Of a stretch of DNA of 38,758 nucleotides, positions 1-7,757 are shown in pieces. The notes beneath the pieces were generated by a model that was given only the letters and a program-made list of their open reading frames with translations, was not told where the DNA came from and did no database searches. The stretch covers positions 1 to 38,758 of the forward strand of contig CANEUH010000029.1 of NCBI GenBank assembly GCA_947441615.1, written 5' to 3'. The translations under genes and the position numbers were made by a program. The DNA comes from Bacteriovoracaceae bacterium. Its GTDB lineage: Bacteria; Bdellovibrionota; Bacteriovoracia; Bacteriovoracales; Bacteriovoracaceae. The first letter of the stretch is position 1. Each line of letters begins with the position of its first letter.

Positions 1-234
1 GATCCATCATCAATGGTTGCGGATGGGTTATAATTTATAGCATTTGGATGCATACATCCCGGTATATTATAGGTGCACGATCCATCATCAATGGTTGCGG
101 ATGGGTTATAATTAGTAGCAGTTGAATCTGTACAACCAGAAAGATCAGTACTACATGAATTGTCCTCAGTATTGGCGGATGGGTTATAGTTTGGATAACT
201 TGAACTCATGCACCCATAGACTCTTAACTGTCCA
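1..234. repeat. 78-bp in-frame tandem repeat, three units seen
   Basis: Three units of exactly 78 bp (1-78, 79-156, 157-234) encode 26-residue Cys-bounded repeats on the minus strand with the core NYNPSATIDDGSC. The first two are nearly identical over about 35 bp; the third is diverged (NYNPSANTEDNSC). The run continues beyond the left edge. Confidence 0.85.
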
Positions 235-2663
235 CCGAGGTTAATTGTAAATGAGTTGGAACTTACCCCATTGTCATAGTTTATAACGATGGAGTCAGTG
301 TCATCAGCACTTAGAGGTGAGTAGGTCAGTTGAATGGTGCAACCTGATCCCGGAGTGAGTGTACTTGTGCAATCTCCACTTTCTCCTGGAAAGACTCCGC
401 CTGTGTAATTAAAATTAATCGTACTTGAAGGGATTCCAAACGATATATTTTCAGCAGTTAATGGCCCAATATTTGTCAGGGTCAAAGTCACAATCGCTGA
501 ACTTCCTGAATCAACAATACCAAAACCATAACCATAAGTTCCAATCTCTCCGTCAATGGAAAGTGTGGCGACGGTCACTTTTCTCCAGGTCTTTTGAGTA
601 ACGACTGAGAGGGACTCGCTGTTTCCAAATTCATTGATTTTTTGTACACACAGCCCAATATTTCCATCTGGTAATGAGGAAATATCCTCTACGATGTGAT
701 CAGTTAATGGTCTTGCACTTGAGTACCCTGCGGGGGCAATGCAATTAATGCCACCATATACGATTTTATATTTGTAGGCCGTGGTCGTAAAACCAGGACT
801 TGCTCCAGGACTTGATAGTGTAATATCAAGCAAAGTATTTGAGCTGTTACCTGTCGGAAGATTTGAAAACGTGAGTGGTGAAGTCACAAGACTTGGAGTT
901 AAAAGGTAACCATAATAGTCAGATCCTAAGATTTTACTATTTCCATTTCCCCAGCACTTAATTTCTCCATTTGTTTTTACACCACATGATGAAGAATTTC
1001 CATTTGATACATAAGAATACTTCTCACTCCCATCAATGAGAGTTGGAGATGTTTTAGAGGTGGAGGTTGTATCTCCAACTTGCCCATATCCATTAGATCC
1101 CCAGCACTTTAATGATCCGTTGGTTGTAATTCCACATAATGTGCTAGTTCCTGCTCCCGATTTGGTAAGAGAATTGTAATTGACTCCACTATCTGCAATG
1201 ACAGCACTCAGACTACTAATCGTTGTGCCATTACCTAATGTTCCACTGACATTTGCCCCCCAGCACTTTACGACACCTTCTATTGTGAGGGCACAAGTTG
1301 AAGCTGCCACAATGCTAATATCTTTATATAATGTTCCACTATGAATAAGTGTCGGTGTTAATCTCGTGGTTGTCGTTAGGTCACCGACTTGTCCATGGTG
1401 ATTTGGGCCCCAACACTTGAGAGCATTTGTACTGGTGGTAGCACAAACGTTATTATTAGCGCCAATAGAAACTTTCTGATAGCTTGTTCCACTATCAATT
1501 AATGCGGGAGTTGATCTTGAGTAAAATCCATTACCGATTCCAGAATTATTAGTTCCCCAACACTTGAGTTCTCCAGCGACCGTTATTCCACAAGTCATAG
1601 TAAATCCAGTCGCTATTTCTTTATATGAAACGCCAGGATCAATTACGACTAGTATCGATCGTTTGATCTGTGTACCGTCTCCAAGTTGATACTGGTTATT
1701 TAAACCCCAACACTTTAATGTGCCTGTGGTGGTGATACCGCAGGTGTGGTACCACCCACTACTGATTTCTTTATATTTGACCCCAGGATCAACAATAGTT
1801 GGTAACATACTACCACTAGCTCCTGCGCCCAATGGTTTTGTATTATTATCACCCCAGCAGCGTAAATCTCCCAAGCGGTCAATCATGCATGCGGAATAGT
1901 ATCCTGTCGAAATTTTCGTCCGGGTTAAAAGCCAGTCACTCGAGGTGGCACTTCCTAAAGCTTGTTCATTTCCAGCAGTGTCGATAGAGACCACGCATAA
2001 TCTCATGGGGACATCGTCAAATGATGTTAAATCATTTTCGATGTCTACTGCTTTTGCCAAGGCAGCTGAATACCCGGTCGAAAAGGAACAATCGGTGGTG
2101 GACTGTGGCCCAATTTTATATTTATAACTCACTAGCTCCGAAGGAGTATCCGCACTAACGGTTACATTTAAAGCATTGTCACTACTCGCAGGTAATCCAT
2201 TAAGAGTGGCGACTGTACCTTCAATATCAGTTACCCAAGAGGCGCTCGTGGCTTCAGAATAACTTTGTTGTTTGCCAGATGAGTCTATCGCAAGAACACA
2301 GAGCTTTGTGTTGTTAGTGGTCGTATTACTTGTGAAACTTGAAATATTATCAATGATGGGAAAAGAAGTCGGTATTTCAGCTGAGTATCCTGTTGGATCA
2401 ATACAATCAATGGAGGCCCCTCCAATTTTGTATCGATAGGAGCTGATGTCACTTGGATTGGTTGAAGAGACTGAAATATTGAGCGACTCGGAACCATTAT
2501 AAAAAGTTTCCACGCCAGACAATATAGCCACTGGCGGTGTAGAGTTCGAGGCCTTCTGGATACTAATTTGAATGTCACTTTTTGGAAGGCAAGATGATGT
2601 AATCAACATCACAATAAAAAGAAAGACGGTACTATTTTGTATTTTGGTATTTGTACTACTCAT
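1..2663 (-). CDS. RCC1-repeat surface lipoprotein, 3' end outside window
   Basis: An open frame on the minus strand begins at ATG 2663 and is still open at base 1 (about 887 codons seen). The N-terminus is a signal peptide with a hydrophobic core (FLFIVMLITSSC), a plausible though imperfect lipobox, so an outer-membrane lipoprotein is likely. Then come two related modules of about 100 residues (YKIG..., GYSA..., LCV..ID..G.Q). They are followed by seven RCC1 repeats (pattern TCxxxxxGxxKCWG, about 1900 down to 920), enough for one seven-bladed propeller, then a third copy of the 100-residue module. Next is a choice-of-anchor-like beta domain, and last a run of 26-residue Cys repeats that continues past the edge. 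Almost every RCC1 blade has a Cys pair, suggesting disulfides outside the cytoplasm. No Shine-Dalgarno sequence is obvious. Function unknown; a binding or adhesion role is inference. Confidence 0.85.
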   Translation of the reverse strand, partial: MSSTNTKIQNSTVFLFIVMLITSSCLPKSDIQISIQKASNSTPPVAILSGVETFYNGSESLNISVSSTNPSDISSYRYKIGGASIDCIDPTGYSAEIPTSFPIIDNISSFTSNTTTNNTKLCVLAIDSSGKQQSYSEATSASWVTDIEGTVATLNGLPASSDNALNVTVSADTPSELVSYKYKIGPQSTTDCSFSTGYSAALAKAVDIENDLTSFDDVPMRLCVVSIDTAGNEQALGSATSSDWLLTRTKISTGYYSACMIDRLGDLRCWGDNNTKPLGAGASGSMLPTIVDPGVKYKEISSGWYHTCGITTTGTLKCWGLNNQYQLGDGTQIKRSILVVIDPGVSYKEIATGFTMTCGITVAGELKCWGTNNSGIGNGFYSRSTPALIDSGTSYQKVSIGANNNVCATTSTNALKCWGPNHHGQVGDLTTTTRLTPTLIHSGTLYKDISIVAASTCALTIEGVVKCWGANVSGTLGNGTTISSLSAVIADSGVNYNSLTKSGAGTSTLCGITTNGSLKCWGSNGYGQVGDTTSTSKTSPTLIDGSEKYSYVSNGNSSSCGVKTNGEIKCWGNGNSKILGSDYYGYLLTPSLVTSPLTFSNLPTGNSSNTLLDITLSSPGASPGFTTTAYKYKIVYGGINCIAPAGYSSARPLTDHIVEDISSLPDGNIGLCVQKINEFGNSESLSVVTQKTWRKVTVATLSIDGEIGTYGYGFGIVDSGSSAIVTLTLTNIGPLTAENISFGIPSSTINFNYTGGVFPGESGDCTSTLTPGSGCTIQLTYSPLSADDTDSIVINYDNGVSSNSFTINLGGQLRVYGCMSSSYPNYNPSANTEDNSCSTDLSGCTDSTATNYNPSATIDDGSCTYNIPGCMHPNAINYNPSATIDDG

Positions 2664-2801
2664 TTGGTTAAAGGATTTATCGTCCCATAATACAAAGATC
2701 TTTAATTTAATAACCACCATGCCCGACTCGGATGCGCGGGTATATCTTTCGAGTTTTACGAATGGGCCGATTGATGTTAGTGGTCCTTAGGGTGCAGTTT
2801 C

Positions 2802-3146
2802 TTAAGCATCTCTTATCATTGGAAATTTTCTATCATTCCAATAAAGCATGCCCCCATCCATATTAAACACATTCTTAAAGCCAAGCTCCAAGGCCTGTAA
2901 GGTGGCCTTCCCTGATCGAGCACTTGAGCGACAAATGAAAAGAATTTTCTTATTCTTATCTTCGCTATTTAGAAAATGATCTAATTCATCTCCAAGTGTT
3001 ACCCTCTTTGCTAATTCAATATGTCCAAGCTCAGCATTAAATTCATCTTCTCTACGAACGTCAATAAGGCTGTACTCACTCAACAAACTTGGGTCATTGA
3101 CTTGTAGAGTTGGAATATTTTCTCTCATGATAATGATATTTCCCAT
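2802..3146 (-). CDS. Single-domain rhodanese (sulfurtransferase)
   Basis: A 114-residue protein that is one rhodanese domain: SLIDVRREDEF near residue 30, the active-site loop ICRSSARSGKA with its catalytic Cys near residue 71, and the C-terminal GGMLYWND. Rhodaneses move sulfane sulfur through a Cys persulfide on the loop Cys. The start has a good ribosome site (AGGAGA) and lies 8 bp after the stop of the upstream MBL-fold gene, so the two are probably co-transcribed. There is no signal peptide, so it should be cytoplasmic. Its neighbour suggests it passes sulfur to or from persulfide substrates of that enzyme. The family call is firm; the physiological acceptor is unknown. Confidence 0.9.
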   Translation of the reverse strand: MGNIIIMRENIPTLQVNDPSLLSEYSLIDVRREDEFNAELGHIELAKRVTLGDELDHFLNSEDKNKKILFICRSSARSGKATLQALELGFKNVFNMDGGMLYWNDRKFPMIRDA

Positions 3147-3154
3147 AAATTCTC

Positions 3155-4030
3155 CTAAAAGTTTGCCAAAGTGGTTTTCACTTTCAAAGGTAGCTTCAAA
3201 TAAGAAAGCTCGTTCGACTCTCTCGGTGGAAGGTGCCCAGCATCTGCATTCACTTGTATGCTCGGAAAAAGTAACCTTGGAGCTTTCAAGGTTTTATCTC
3301 TTCCTTGTCTGAACTCAACAAACTCAGACTCTGTCGTGATAGATTTTAATTGAATGTTCTTTTCTTTACTTTCACCGATGGTTGTTTCAAATTTCATTTC
3401 TCGTCCGTTGGGACTGTAGTCATGGCCAACAAATACTCTTGTTTGATTTGGAAGAGAAAAAAGATTCTTCGTGATTGAATGATAGAGCTCTTTCGCACTT
3501 CCAGAAGGAAAATCGCAACGACCAGTTCCATAATCAGGCATAAAGAGTGCATCACCGGTAAAAAGAGCATCTTCAAAAAGATAACTCATACAAGCTGGGG
3601 TGTGACCAGGCGTCGGAATAGCTTTCATTTTAAGACTTCCGAAAACCAATTCCTCATTATCTTTAAATAAGTGGTCAAACTGAGAACCATTCGTTTTTAG
3701 ATAATCGATATGAAAGTGACTTTTAAAAAATTCTTGAACAACTTTTATTTTTTCACCAATCCCTAAAATCGCCTCAGGAAATAATTTTTTTAAAAGTTGG
3801 GAGCTAGAAAGATGATCCGCGTGGGCATGAGTTTCTAGTATCGCCTTTATATTTAAACTTTCTCTTTTAATATATTCAATGACGACGGCAATACTTTTAT
3901 CGGTGACCTGACCTGATGCCGGGTCAAAATCAAGAACGGGATCAATAATGACCGCATCTTTAGTCTTTGGATCAATGACTAGATAAGTAAGAGTAAACGT
4001 ATATGGATCAAAAAAATGTTGGATTTTCAT
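3155..4030 (-). CDS. MBL-fold persulfide dioxygenase-like hydrolase
   Basis: A 291-residue metallo-beta-lactamase-fold protein. Metal ligands are visible: THAHADH near residue 63, GHTPACMSY near 142, FTGDALF near 158 and VGHDYSPNGR near 200. The segment DYGTGRCDFPSGSA followed by GHDY is typical of the ETHE1/Blh persulfide dioxygenase group, which oxidises glutathione persulfide to sulfite. The full length and paired rhodanese support that reading over a glyoxalase II. The start has AAGAGGAGC upstream. It is transcribed away from the ArsR-rhodanese regulator across a palindromic region, the arrangement seen in BigR-type sulfide-response loci. Substrate is inferred from family and context. Confidence 0.88.
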   Translation of the reverse strand: MKIQHFFDPYTFTLTYLVIDPKTKDAVIIDPVLDFDPASGQVTDKSIAVVIEYIKRESLNIKAILETHAHADHLSSSQLLKKLFPEAILGIGEKIKVVQEFFKSHFHIDYLKTNGSQFDHLFKDNEELVFGSLKMKAIPTPGHTPACMSYLFEDALFTGDALFMPDYGTGRCDFPSGSAKELYHSITKNLFSLPNQTRVFVGHDYSPNGREMKFETTIGESKEKNIQLKSITTESEFVEFRQGRDKTLKAPRLLFPSIQVNADAGHLPPRESNELSYLKLPLKVKTTLANF

Positions 4031-4067
4031 AGAATGGCTCCTCTTGAAAACAATTTATCTTAAGTCA

Positions 4068-4101
4068 TTAAAACATTCAATTGATTTATTGAATGTTTTA
4101 A
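4068..4101. promoter_or_regulatory. Perfect palindromic operator between sulfur genes
   Basis: Two 14-bp arms (TTAAAACATTCAAT and its exact reverse complement) are separated by TGATTT. The site lies between the divergent MBL gene and the ArsR-rhodanese gene and covers the proposed promoter of the latter. ATTC...GAAT half sites resemble those reported for sulfide-responsive ArsR regulators of the BigR/SqrR group. Probably the regulator's own operator. Confidence 0.8.
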
Positions 4102-4109
4102 GTTAGAAT
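4081..4109 (+). promoter_or_regulatory. Promoter of the ArsR-YeeE-TauE operon
   Basis: TTGATT at 4081-4086 and TAGAAT at 4104-4109 are 17 bp apart, a fair sigma-70-like pair. The -35 lies inside the palindrome at 4068-4101, so a repressor bound there would block polymerase. A ribosome site AGAGG follows just before ATG 4126. Confidence 0.6.
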
Positions 4110-4125
4110 CCATTTAGAGGCATTT

Positions 4126-4779
4126 ATGGACAAAAAACTCCTTGAATTAAAAGAGCGACAAAGTGAAGTATTTACGTCGATAGCTGACATCATCGGGGCC
4201 ATGTCTTCACCCGTGCGTATTAAGTTGATTCATTTCTTATCGCAAGGCCCTCTCACTGTAGAAATTCTTTCGACGAAAATTGATCAAAGTGTTGCTAACA
4301 CTTCTATGCATTTGAGAAAAATGCTCGCCGGGAAGGTCTTAAAAGTTGAGACCCAGGGTAAAAATAGAGTCTATTCACTTCACCCTGCCGCACTTCCCTT
4401 TTGGGAATCGTGCCAAGATTTTATTCAAAGTGTAGATCCATCACTTAAACTTGATTTTAAAGACATTGATGGCGAGATGGATTGGATGCAAGATTTAAGA
4501 ACGACAATAAAAATGGCAAAAAATAATGAAATCATTCTTGTTGATGCTAGACCTCAGGATGAAGTAGCTGAGACTCTCAGCGGACTTAATATCCTGAATA
4601 TACCAAGTTCAGAAATAGCTAAAAATCTAGCTAAAATTCCAAAGAAAAAACCTGTGGTGGTATTTTGCCGGGGACGAATGTGTGCCTTATCTCTTTTTGT
4701 AACAAATGAATTAAGAAAAAATGGTATTAAAGCTTATAGACTGAATGAATCTTGGTATTCATTAGCTGGAGGTTTATGA
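4126..4779 (+). CDS. ArsR-family regulator fused to a rhodanese domain
   Basis: A 217-residue fusion. Residues about 15-95 are an ArsR-type winged helix (AMSSPVRIKLIHFLSQGPLT, then the recognition helix SVANTSMHLRKMLAGKVL and the wing KNRVYSLHP). Residues about 125-217 are a rhodanese domain with LVDARPQDE and the loop VFCRGRMCAL, whose first Cys is the expected persulfide Cys and which has a second Cys four residues on. The winged-helix part has a single Cys (FWESC), so the two-Cys sensing pair of SqrR/BigR is not seen there. The rhodanese loop may do the sensing (inference). It overlaps the next gene by 4 bp (ATGA) and faces the palindrome at 4068-4101, its probable operator. Confidence 0.9.
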   Translation: MDKKLLELKERQSEVFTSIADIIGAMSSPVRIKLIHFLSQGPLTVEILSTKIDQSVANTSMHLRKMLAGKVLKVETQGKNRVYSLHPAALPFWESCQDFIQSVDPSLKLDFKDIDGEMDWMQDLRTTIKMAKNNEIILVDARPQDEVAETLSGLNILNIPSSEIAKNLAKIPKKKPVVVFCRGRMCALSLFVTNELRKNGIKAYRLNESWYSLAGGL

Positions 4780-5192
4780 CAGCAGCACTCATTGGTGGAG
4801 CGATTATTGGAGTGGCCGTGAGCTTGATGCTCGTTTTTAACGGTCGTGTCACAGGAATTAGTGGGATTGTTTCTGGAGTTCTCTCTCCAAGAAAAAACGA
4901 TATCTCATGGAGGATATTATTTCTACTTGGACTTTTATCTGGAGGGGTACTTCTTCGCTTTATTCAACCAGAGGCTTTTCAAAATGCATCCAATAATATG
5001 GGCCTCATTGATTATGCGGTTGCTGGATTATTAGTTGGCTTTGGTACCCTACTAGGAAATGGTTGTACTTCAGGTCATGGCGTCTGTGGTATCTCGAGGT
5101 TATCTGTAAGATCAATTATAGCGACAATCGTCTTTATCACATTTGGTGTTCTCAGTGTGTTTATCTTTAAGACGTTAAGAGGTGGAGTATGA
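4776..5192 (+). CDS. YeeE/YedE-family transporter, first half
   Basis: A 138-residue membrane protein with about four helices, using ATG 4776, which overlaps the regulator's stop as ATGA and has GGAGG just upstream. An ATG at 4752 in frame lies inside the previous gene and is less likely. The motif GNGCTSGHGVCG holds two Cys and a His and is typical of the YeeE/YedE (TsuA-like, PmpA/PmpB) family; conserved Cys in that family pass thiosulfate or related sulfur compounds through the channel. It is followed by a second half-size partner, so the pore is probably formed by both products. Exact substrate unknown. Confidence 0.88.
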   Translation: MTAALIGGAIIGVAVSLMLVFNGRVTGISGIVSGVLSPRKNDISWRILFLLGLLSGGVLLRFIQPEAFQNASNNMGLIDYAVAGLLVGFGTLLGNGCTSGHGVCGISRLSVRSIIATIVFITFGVLSVFIFKTLRGGV

Positions 5193-5608
5193 AAGGTCTC
5201 ATTTCATTTATTGTTGGATTACTTTTCGCTCTCGGTTTAGGTCTTAGTGGCATGACACAAACCCATGTCGTGAAAGGTTTTCTTGATGTTTTTGGAAATT
5301 GGAATTTAAATCTCATGGGTGTGATGATCGGTGCCATTGCTGTTCACTCAATTGTTTACCATCTCATTAAGAAGAAAGAATCTCCCCTCTTCGACTCAAA
5401 GTTTCATCTTCCAACTAAAAAAGATCTTGATGGGAGACTCATCACTGGTGCGGCGATCTTTGGACTCGGTTGGGGCTGGGCGGGAATTTGTCCTGGCCCG
5501 GGCATCGTTTCTCTCGTTAGTGGGGACCTCAATATTGTTGTTTTTATTTTGTCCATGGCCGTGAGTATGTACGCCTTCAAGTTTTATGAAGAGAAATTTC
5601 TTAAGTAG
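5189..5608 (+). CDS. YeeE/YedE-family transporter, second half
   Basis: A 139-residue membrane protein starting at an ATGA overlap with the preceding half transporter. It shows LGLSGMTQ near the start and the Cys motif GWGWAGICPGPGIVS near residue 93, matching the second half of full-length YeeE proteins. The tight overlap suggests coupled translation and a two-subunit transporter. The full-length family is about 350 residues in one chain, so the locus carries the split form (also known in other bacteria as PmpA/PmpB). Role in sulfur-compound transport is inferred from family and operon. Confidence 0.88.
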   Translation: MKGLISFIVGLLFALGLGLSGMTQTHVVKGFLDVFGNWNLNLMGVMIGAIAVHSIVYHLIKKKESPLFDSKFHLPTKKDLDGRLITGAAIFGLGWGWAGICPGPGIVSLVSGDLNIVVFILSMAVSMYAFKFYEEKFLK

Positions 5609-5620
5609 CTTTGGTTCATC

Positions 5621-6352
5621 ATGCTAACTTTCATGGGAGTTATTATCGGATTTGTTATGGGGCTTACTGGGGCAGGAGGCGCCTTAGTCGCCATTCCACT
5701 CTTCATGCAATTTCTTAACATGAACTTGAAAGAAGCTTCTGTTTTATCCTTAATCGCTGTAGTTATTGCCTCACTTTCAAATTTTTATTATCAGAGAAAA
5801 AACGCTGATCTTTCAATCTCTATTTGGTTTGTTGTTGCATCCGCTGTAGGGAGCTTCGTCTCTCAACCTTTTAAGAGCTTAATTCCAGAGACATGGATCG
5901 CCATCATTTTAGCTCTTATCGCTTTTTTTTCACTGTATAGTGTTTGGATTCCTAAAAAAGCTATCCAAGTTAATGACGAAAAGAAATCTCATTTCTTTAA
6001 GACTATCGTCATCGGATTTTCTCTTGGAATTCTCACAACATTTACTGGACTTGGGGGTGGAGTTCTTATGCTTCCAATTCTGATTGGGATCTACAAATTT
6101 AATCAAGAAAAAGCTGTCGCAACAAGTTTAGTTGTTGTCGGATTTTCATCCCTTATATCCTTTCTCATTCAATTAAAGGGAGGATCATCCCTTAAAATCA
6201 GTTTTGACTTTTTTGGACTTATCGCAGGAGTTCTCGTCACCTCCTACTTTCTTAAACTACTTACATTGAAATTTTCGCCTAAGACCTTTGATCTCACTCG
6301 TAAAATTGTTTTCACGGTCGTTGTTGCACTTTCAGTTGCAAAAATATTTTAA
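5621..6352 (+). CDS. TauE/SafE-family sulfite exporter
   Basis: A 243-residue polytopic protein with the paired glycine-rich motifs of the TauE/SafE family: GFVMGLTGAGGALVAIPL near residue 8 and LGILTTFTGLGGGVLMLP near residue 135. About seven or eight hydrophobic stretches fit the family. It starts 12 bp after the second YeeE gene. Members export sulfite or organosulfonates; sulfite is the expected product of a persulfide dioxygenase, which fits the neighbouring MBL-fold gene. Substrate is inference; the family is clear. Confidence 0.88.
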   Translation: MLTFMGVIIGFVMGLTGAGGALVAIPLFMQFLNMNLKEASVLSLIAVVIASLSNFYYQRKNADLSISIWFVVASAVGSFVSQPFKSLIPETWIAIILALIAFFSLYSVWIPKKAIQVNDEKKSHFFKTIVIGFSLGILTTFTGLGGGVLMLPILIGIYKFNQEKAVATSLVVVGFSSLISFLIQLKGGSSLKISFDFFGLIAGVLVTSYFLKLLTLKFSPKTFDLTRKIVFTVVVALSVAKIF

Positions 6353-6373
6353 ATTAGCTTAATAAGGTCTCAC

Positions 6374-6595
6374 CATGAATGCTTCTTCTTTTAAGCTTGG
6401 TCTAAGAGAAAATATTGGAAAATCTCACTCCTTGTATTGATCAATGCGTTTGTTGCGGCCATCACTTCTGGACTCATCGCCGATATTTATGGGATACATT
6501 CTGCCATTTGGTTTATCGCAGTCCTGACATTTTTTTCTGGTTTAGTAACAGCGATGAGACAAGAAGAAACAAGGATAAAAAGGTTACTCGCTTAA
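6374..6595 (+). pseudogene. Frameshifted MFS-like membrane protein remnant
   Basis: After AAGG and ATG 6374 the frame reads MNASSFKLGLRENIGKSH and stops at once. In the -1 frame from about 6409 an open stretch continues to TAA 6595: WKISLLVLINAFVAAITSGL, then IADIYGIHSAIWFIAVLT and FFSGLVTAMRQEET. This is two membrane helices resembling the C-terminal end of major facilitator transporters. That frame has no start of its own. Joining the two frames gives a protein of about 72 residues, so either a short gene was frameshifted or a larger transporter was eroded. A sequencing error cannot be excluded. Confidence 0.65.
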
Positions 6596-6618
6596 ATTTT
6601 ACAAGTCTAAAATTCAGC

Positions 6619-7461
6619 CTACTTTACCATTGTTCTCGCCGTCTGATCTTCCTTCGACTTTGCAAAATACCAGATGAGGGCAAGACCATACATCGTGAAG
6701 TTGGGGTTCTTGTAAAGAGGGCTCTTATTGTAGACAGCACCATCGAGGTAGTCCCAGCGAAAAAACGGTGTGACAAGCACGTCCTTCACTCGTTTTGAAA
6801 AAACTAAAGCGAGCTGAGTTCCTGAATATCCAGACTCAGAATGGTAGTATCCCCTGCCCGGTTTCACATCCTTAGTATCAACGTTGTAGAACCTATTGTG
6901 AAAGCCGGACGAGCCGTATTGGATTCCGAGAGAAGCATCGACGCTCCAACCGAAGGTCTCTGGGCTTGGCCTTGAGAGATAATTCACATAAGGGATCGAA
7001 TAGTAACCAACATGATCGATGTATTGGAGATTCGTCGCGTAGACCGCACGGTATGGCATCTCTAGGTTAACAAAGTGTTGTCCGTCCTTTGATTTCCAGA
7101 GGTAATACCGGATCATGGGACCAAGTTCGAAAGTTGGATCCAAATCCCGCATCCCTTGGCGAAGCCTATCAGCATCGGAGTTCACAGGGAGTCCTAAAGA
7201 GAAACTAAGATCGATCACCACATCATCAAAGCGCACAATGTGGCCTCGAATATACCCATTTTCAGCTTCAACATTTTTCCCTCGGTAAACGTAGGCGGCC
7301 AAAGGAAACGTGAAAAGCTTACTCTGAGGCGAGCCTCGGTAATGGTTGGAGCGAAAAGGAAGCGCACCAACCCCAAACTCCCAAAGGGGAAGCTTACTTT
7401 CTTCTTTCGCAGAAAGAAGAGGTAAATATAGAAACAGTAAAAGAAAACTAAGAATTCTCAT
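6619..7461 (-). CDS. MipA/OmpV-family outer-membrane barrel
   Basis: About 280 residues with a cleavable signal peptide (MRILSFLLLFLYLPLLSA) and a mature part rich in alternating aromatic strands. WEFGVGALPFRSNHYRGSPQ near the N-terminus and the terminal GLALIWYF are typical of MipA/OmpV proteins. The family forms outer-membrane beta-barrels, linked in some species to peptidoglycan enzymes or osmotic response. ATG 7461 is preferred; a GTG at 7470 is in frame and both lack a clear Shine-Dalgarno. TAGAAT on the minus strand (7476-7471) is only 9 nt upstream. The gene converges on the MFS remnant. Precise role unknown. Confidence 0.85.
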   Translation of the reverse strand: MRILSFLLLFLYLPLLSAKEESKLPLWEFGVGALPFRSNHYRGSPQSKLFTFPLAAYVYRGKNVEAENGYIRGHIVRFDDVVIDLSFSLGLPVNSDADRLRQGMRDLDPTFELGPMIRYYLWKSKDGQHFVNLEMPYRAVYATNLQYIDHVGYYSIPYVNYLSRPSPETFGWSVDASLGIQYGSSGFHNRFYNVDTKDVKPGRGYYHSESGYSGTQLALVFSKRVKDVLVTPFFRWDYLDGAVYNKSPLYKNPNFTMYGLALIWYFAKSKEDQTARTMVK

Positions 7462-7757
7462 TGTCCGCACATTCTATGGCGAGACTGCACTCTCATGCAA
7501 CTTCCGATTTAAATGACTCTCCAAGAGTTATTAATAGTCAAAAAGACGAGTTCTTTATGACGTAAGTCTTGAGGAATTGGACATTCATGAAAGCTGTTTT
7601 GACTTAAGAATTGAGTCCCATGAGAAATCATACTCTTTCACACGTCATCCTATTCGATCGGTTGATCTCGTTTCACGAATTTCCACATGCCCATCGGGCC
7701 GTAGAGAGATTCTTTAAGAGCGAATATTCTCGGGACTTGAGCATCTGAAAAGTATCC
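7462..7757. other. Intergenic stretch, no gene supported
   Basis: About 300 bp between the MipA gene start and the stop of the HATPase gene. Apart from TAGAAT (7476-7471, minus), a possible -10 for MipA, I see no clear promoter, hairpin or convincing coding frame. Confidence 0.5.

Noticed and set aside
1..234. Possible CRISPR array suggested by regularly spaced repeats
   Set aside because: The whole 78-bp unit is repeated and stays in frame as protein coding, with no unique spacers of constant length.
1945..2127. Plus-strand 60-codon frame within the RCC1 lipoprotein gene
   Set aside because: It is antisense to a clearly coding minus-strand frame with RCC1 motifs and has no homology pattern of its own.
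6415..6798. Plus-strand 127-codon frame over the MFS remnant and the end of the MipA gene
   Set aside because: It reads the wrong frame of the membrane remnant and runs antisense into the barrel gene; the -1 frame has the membrane-helix pattern.
7620..7748. Plus-strand frame of about 42 codons starting at ATG 7620 between the MipA and HATPase genes
   Set aside because: No convincing ribosome site, no hydrophobic or domain pattern, and it sits in a stretch without other coding signs.
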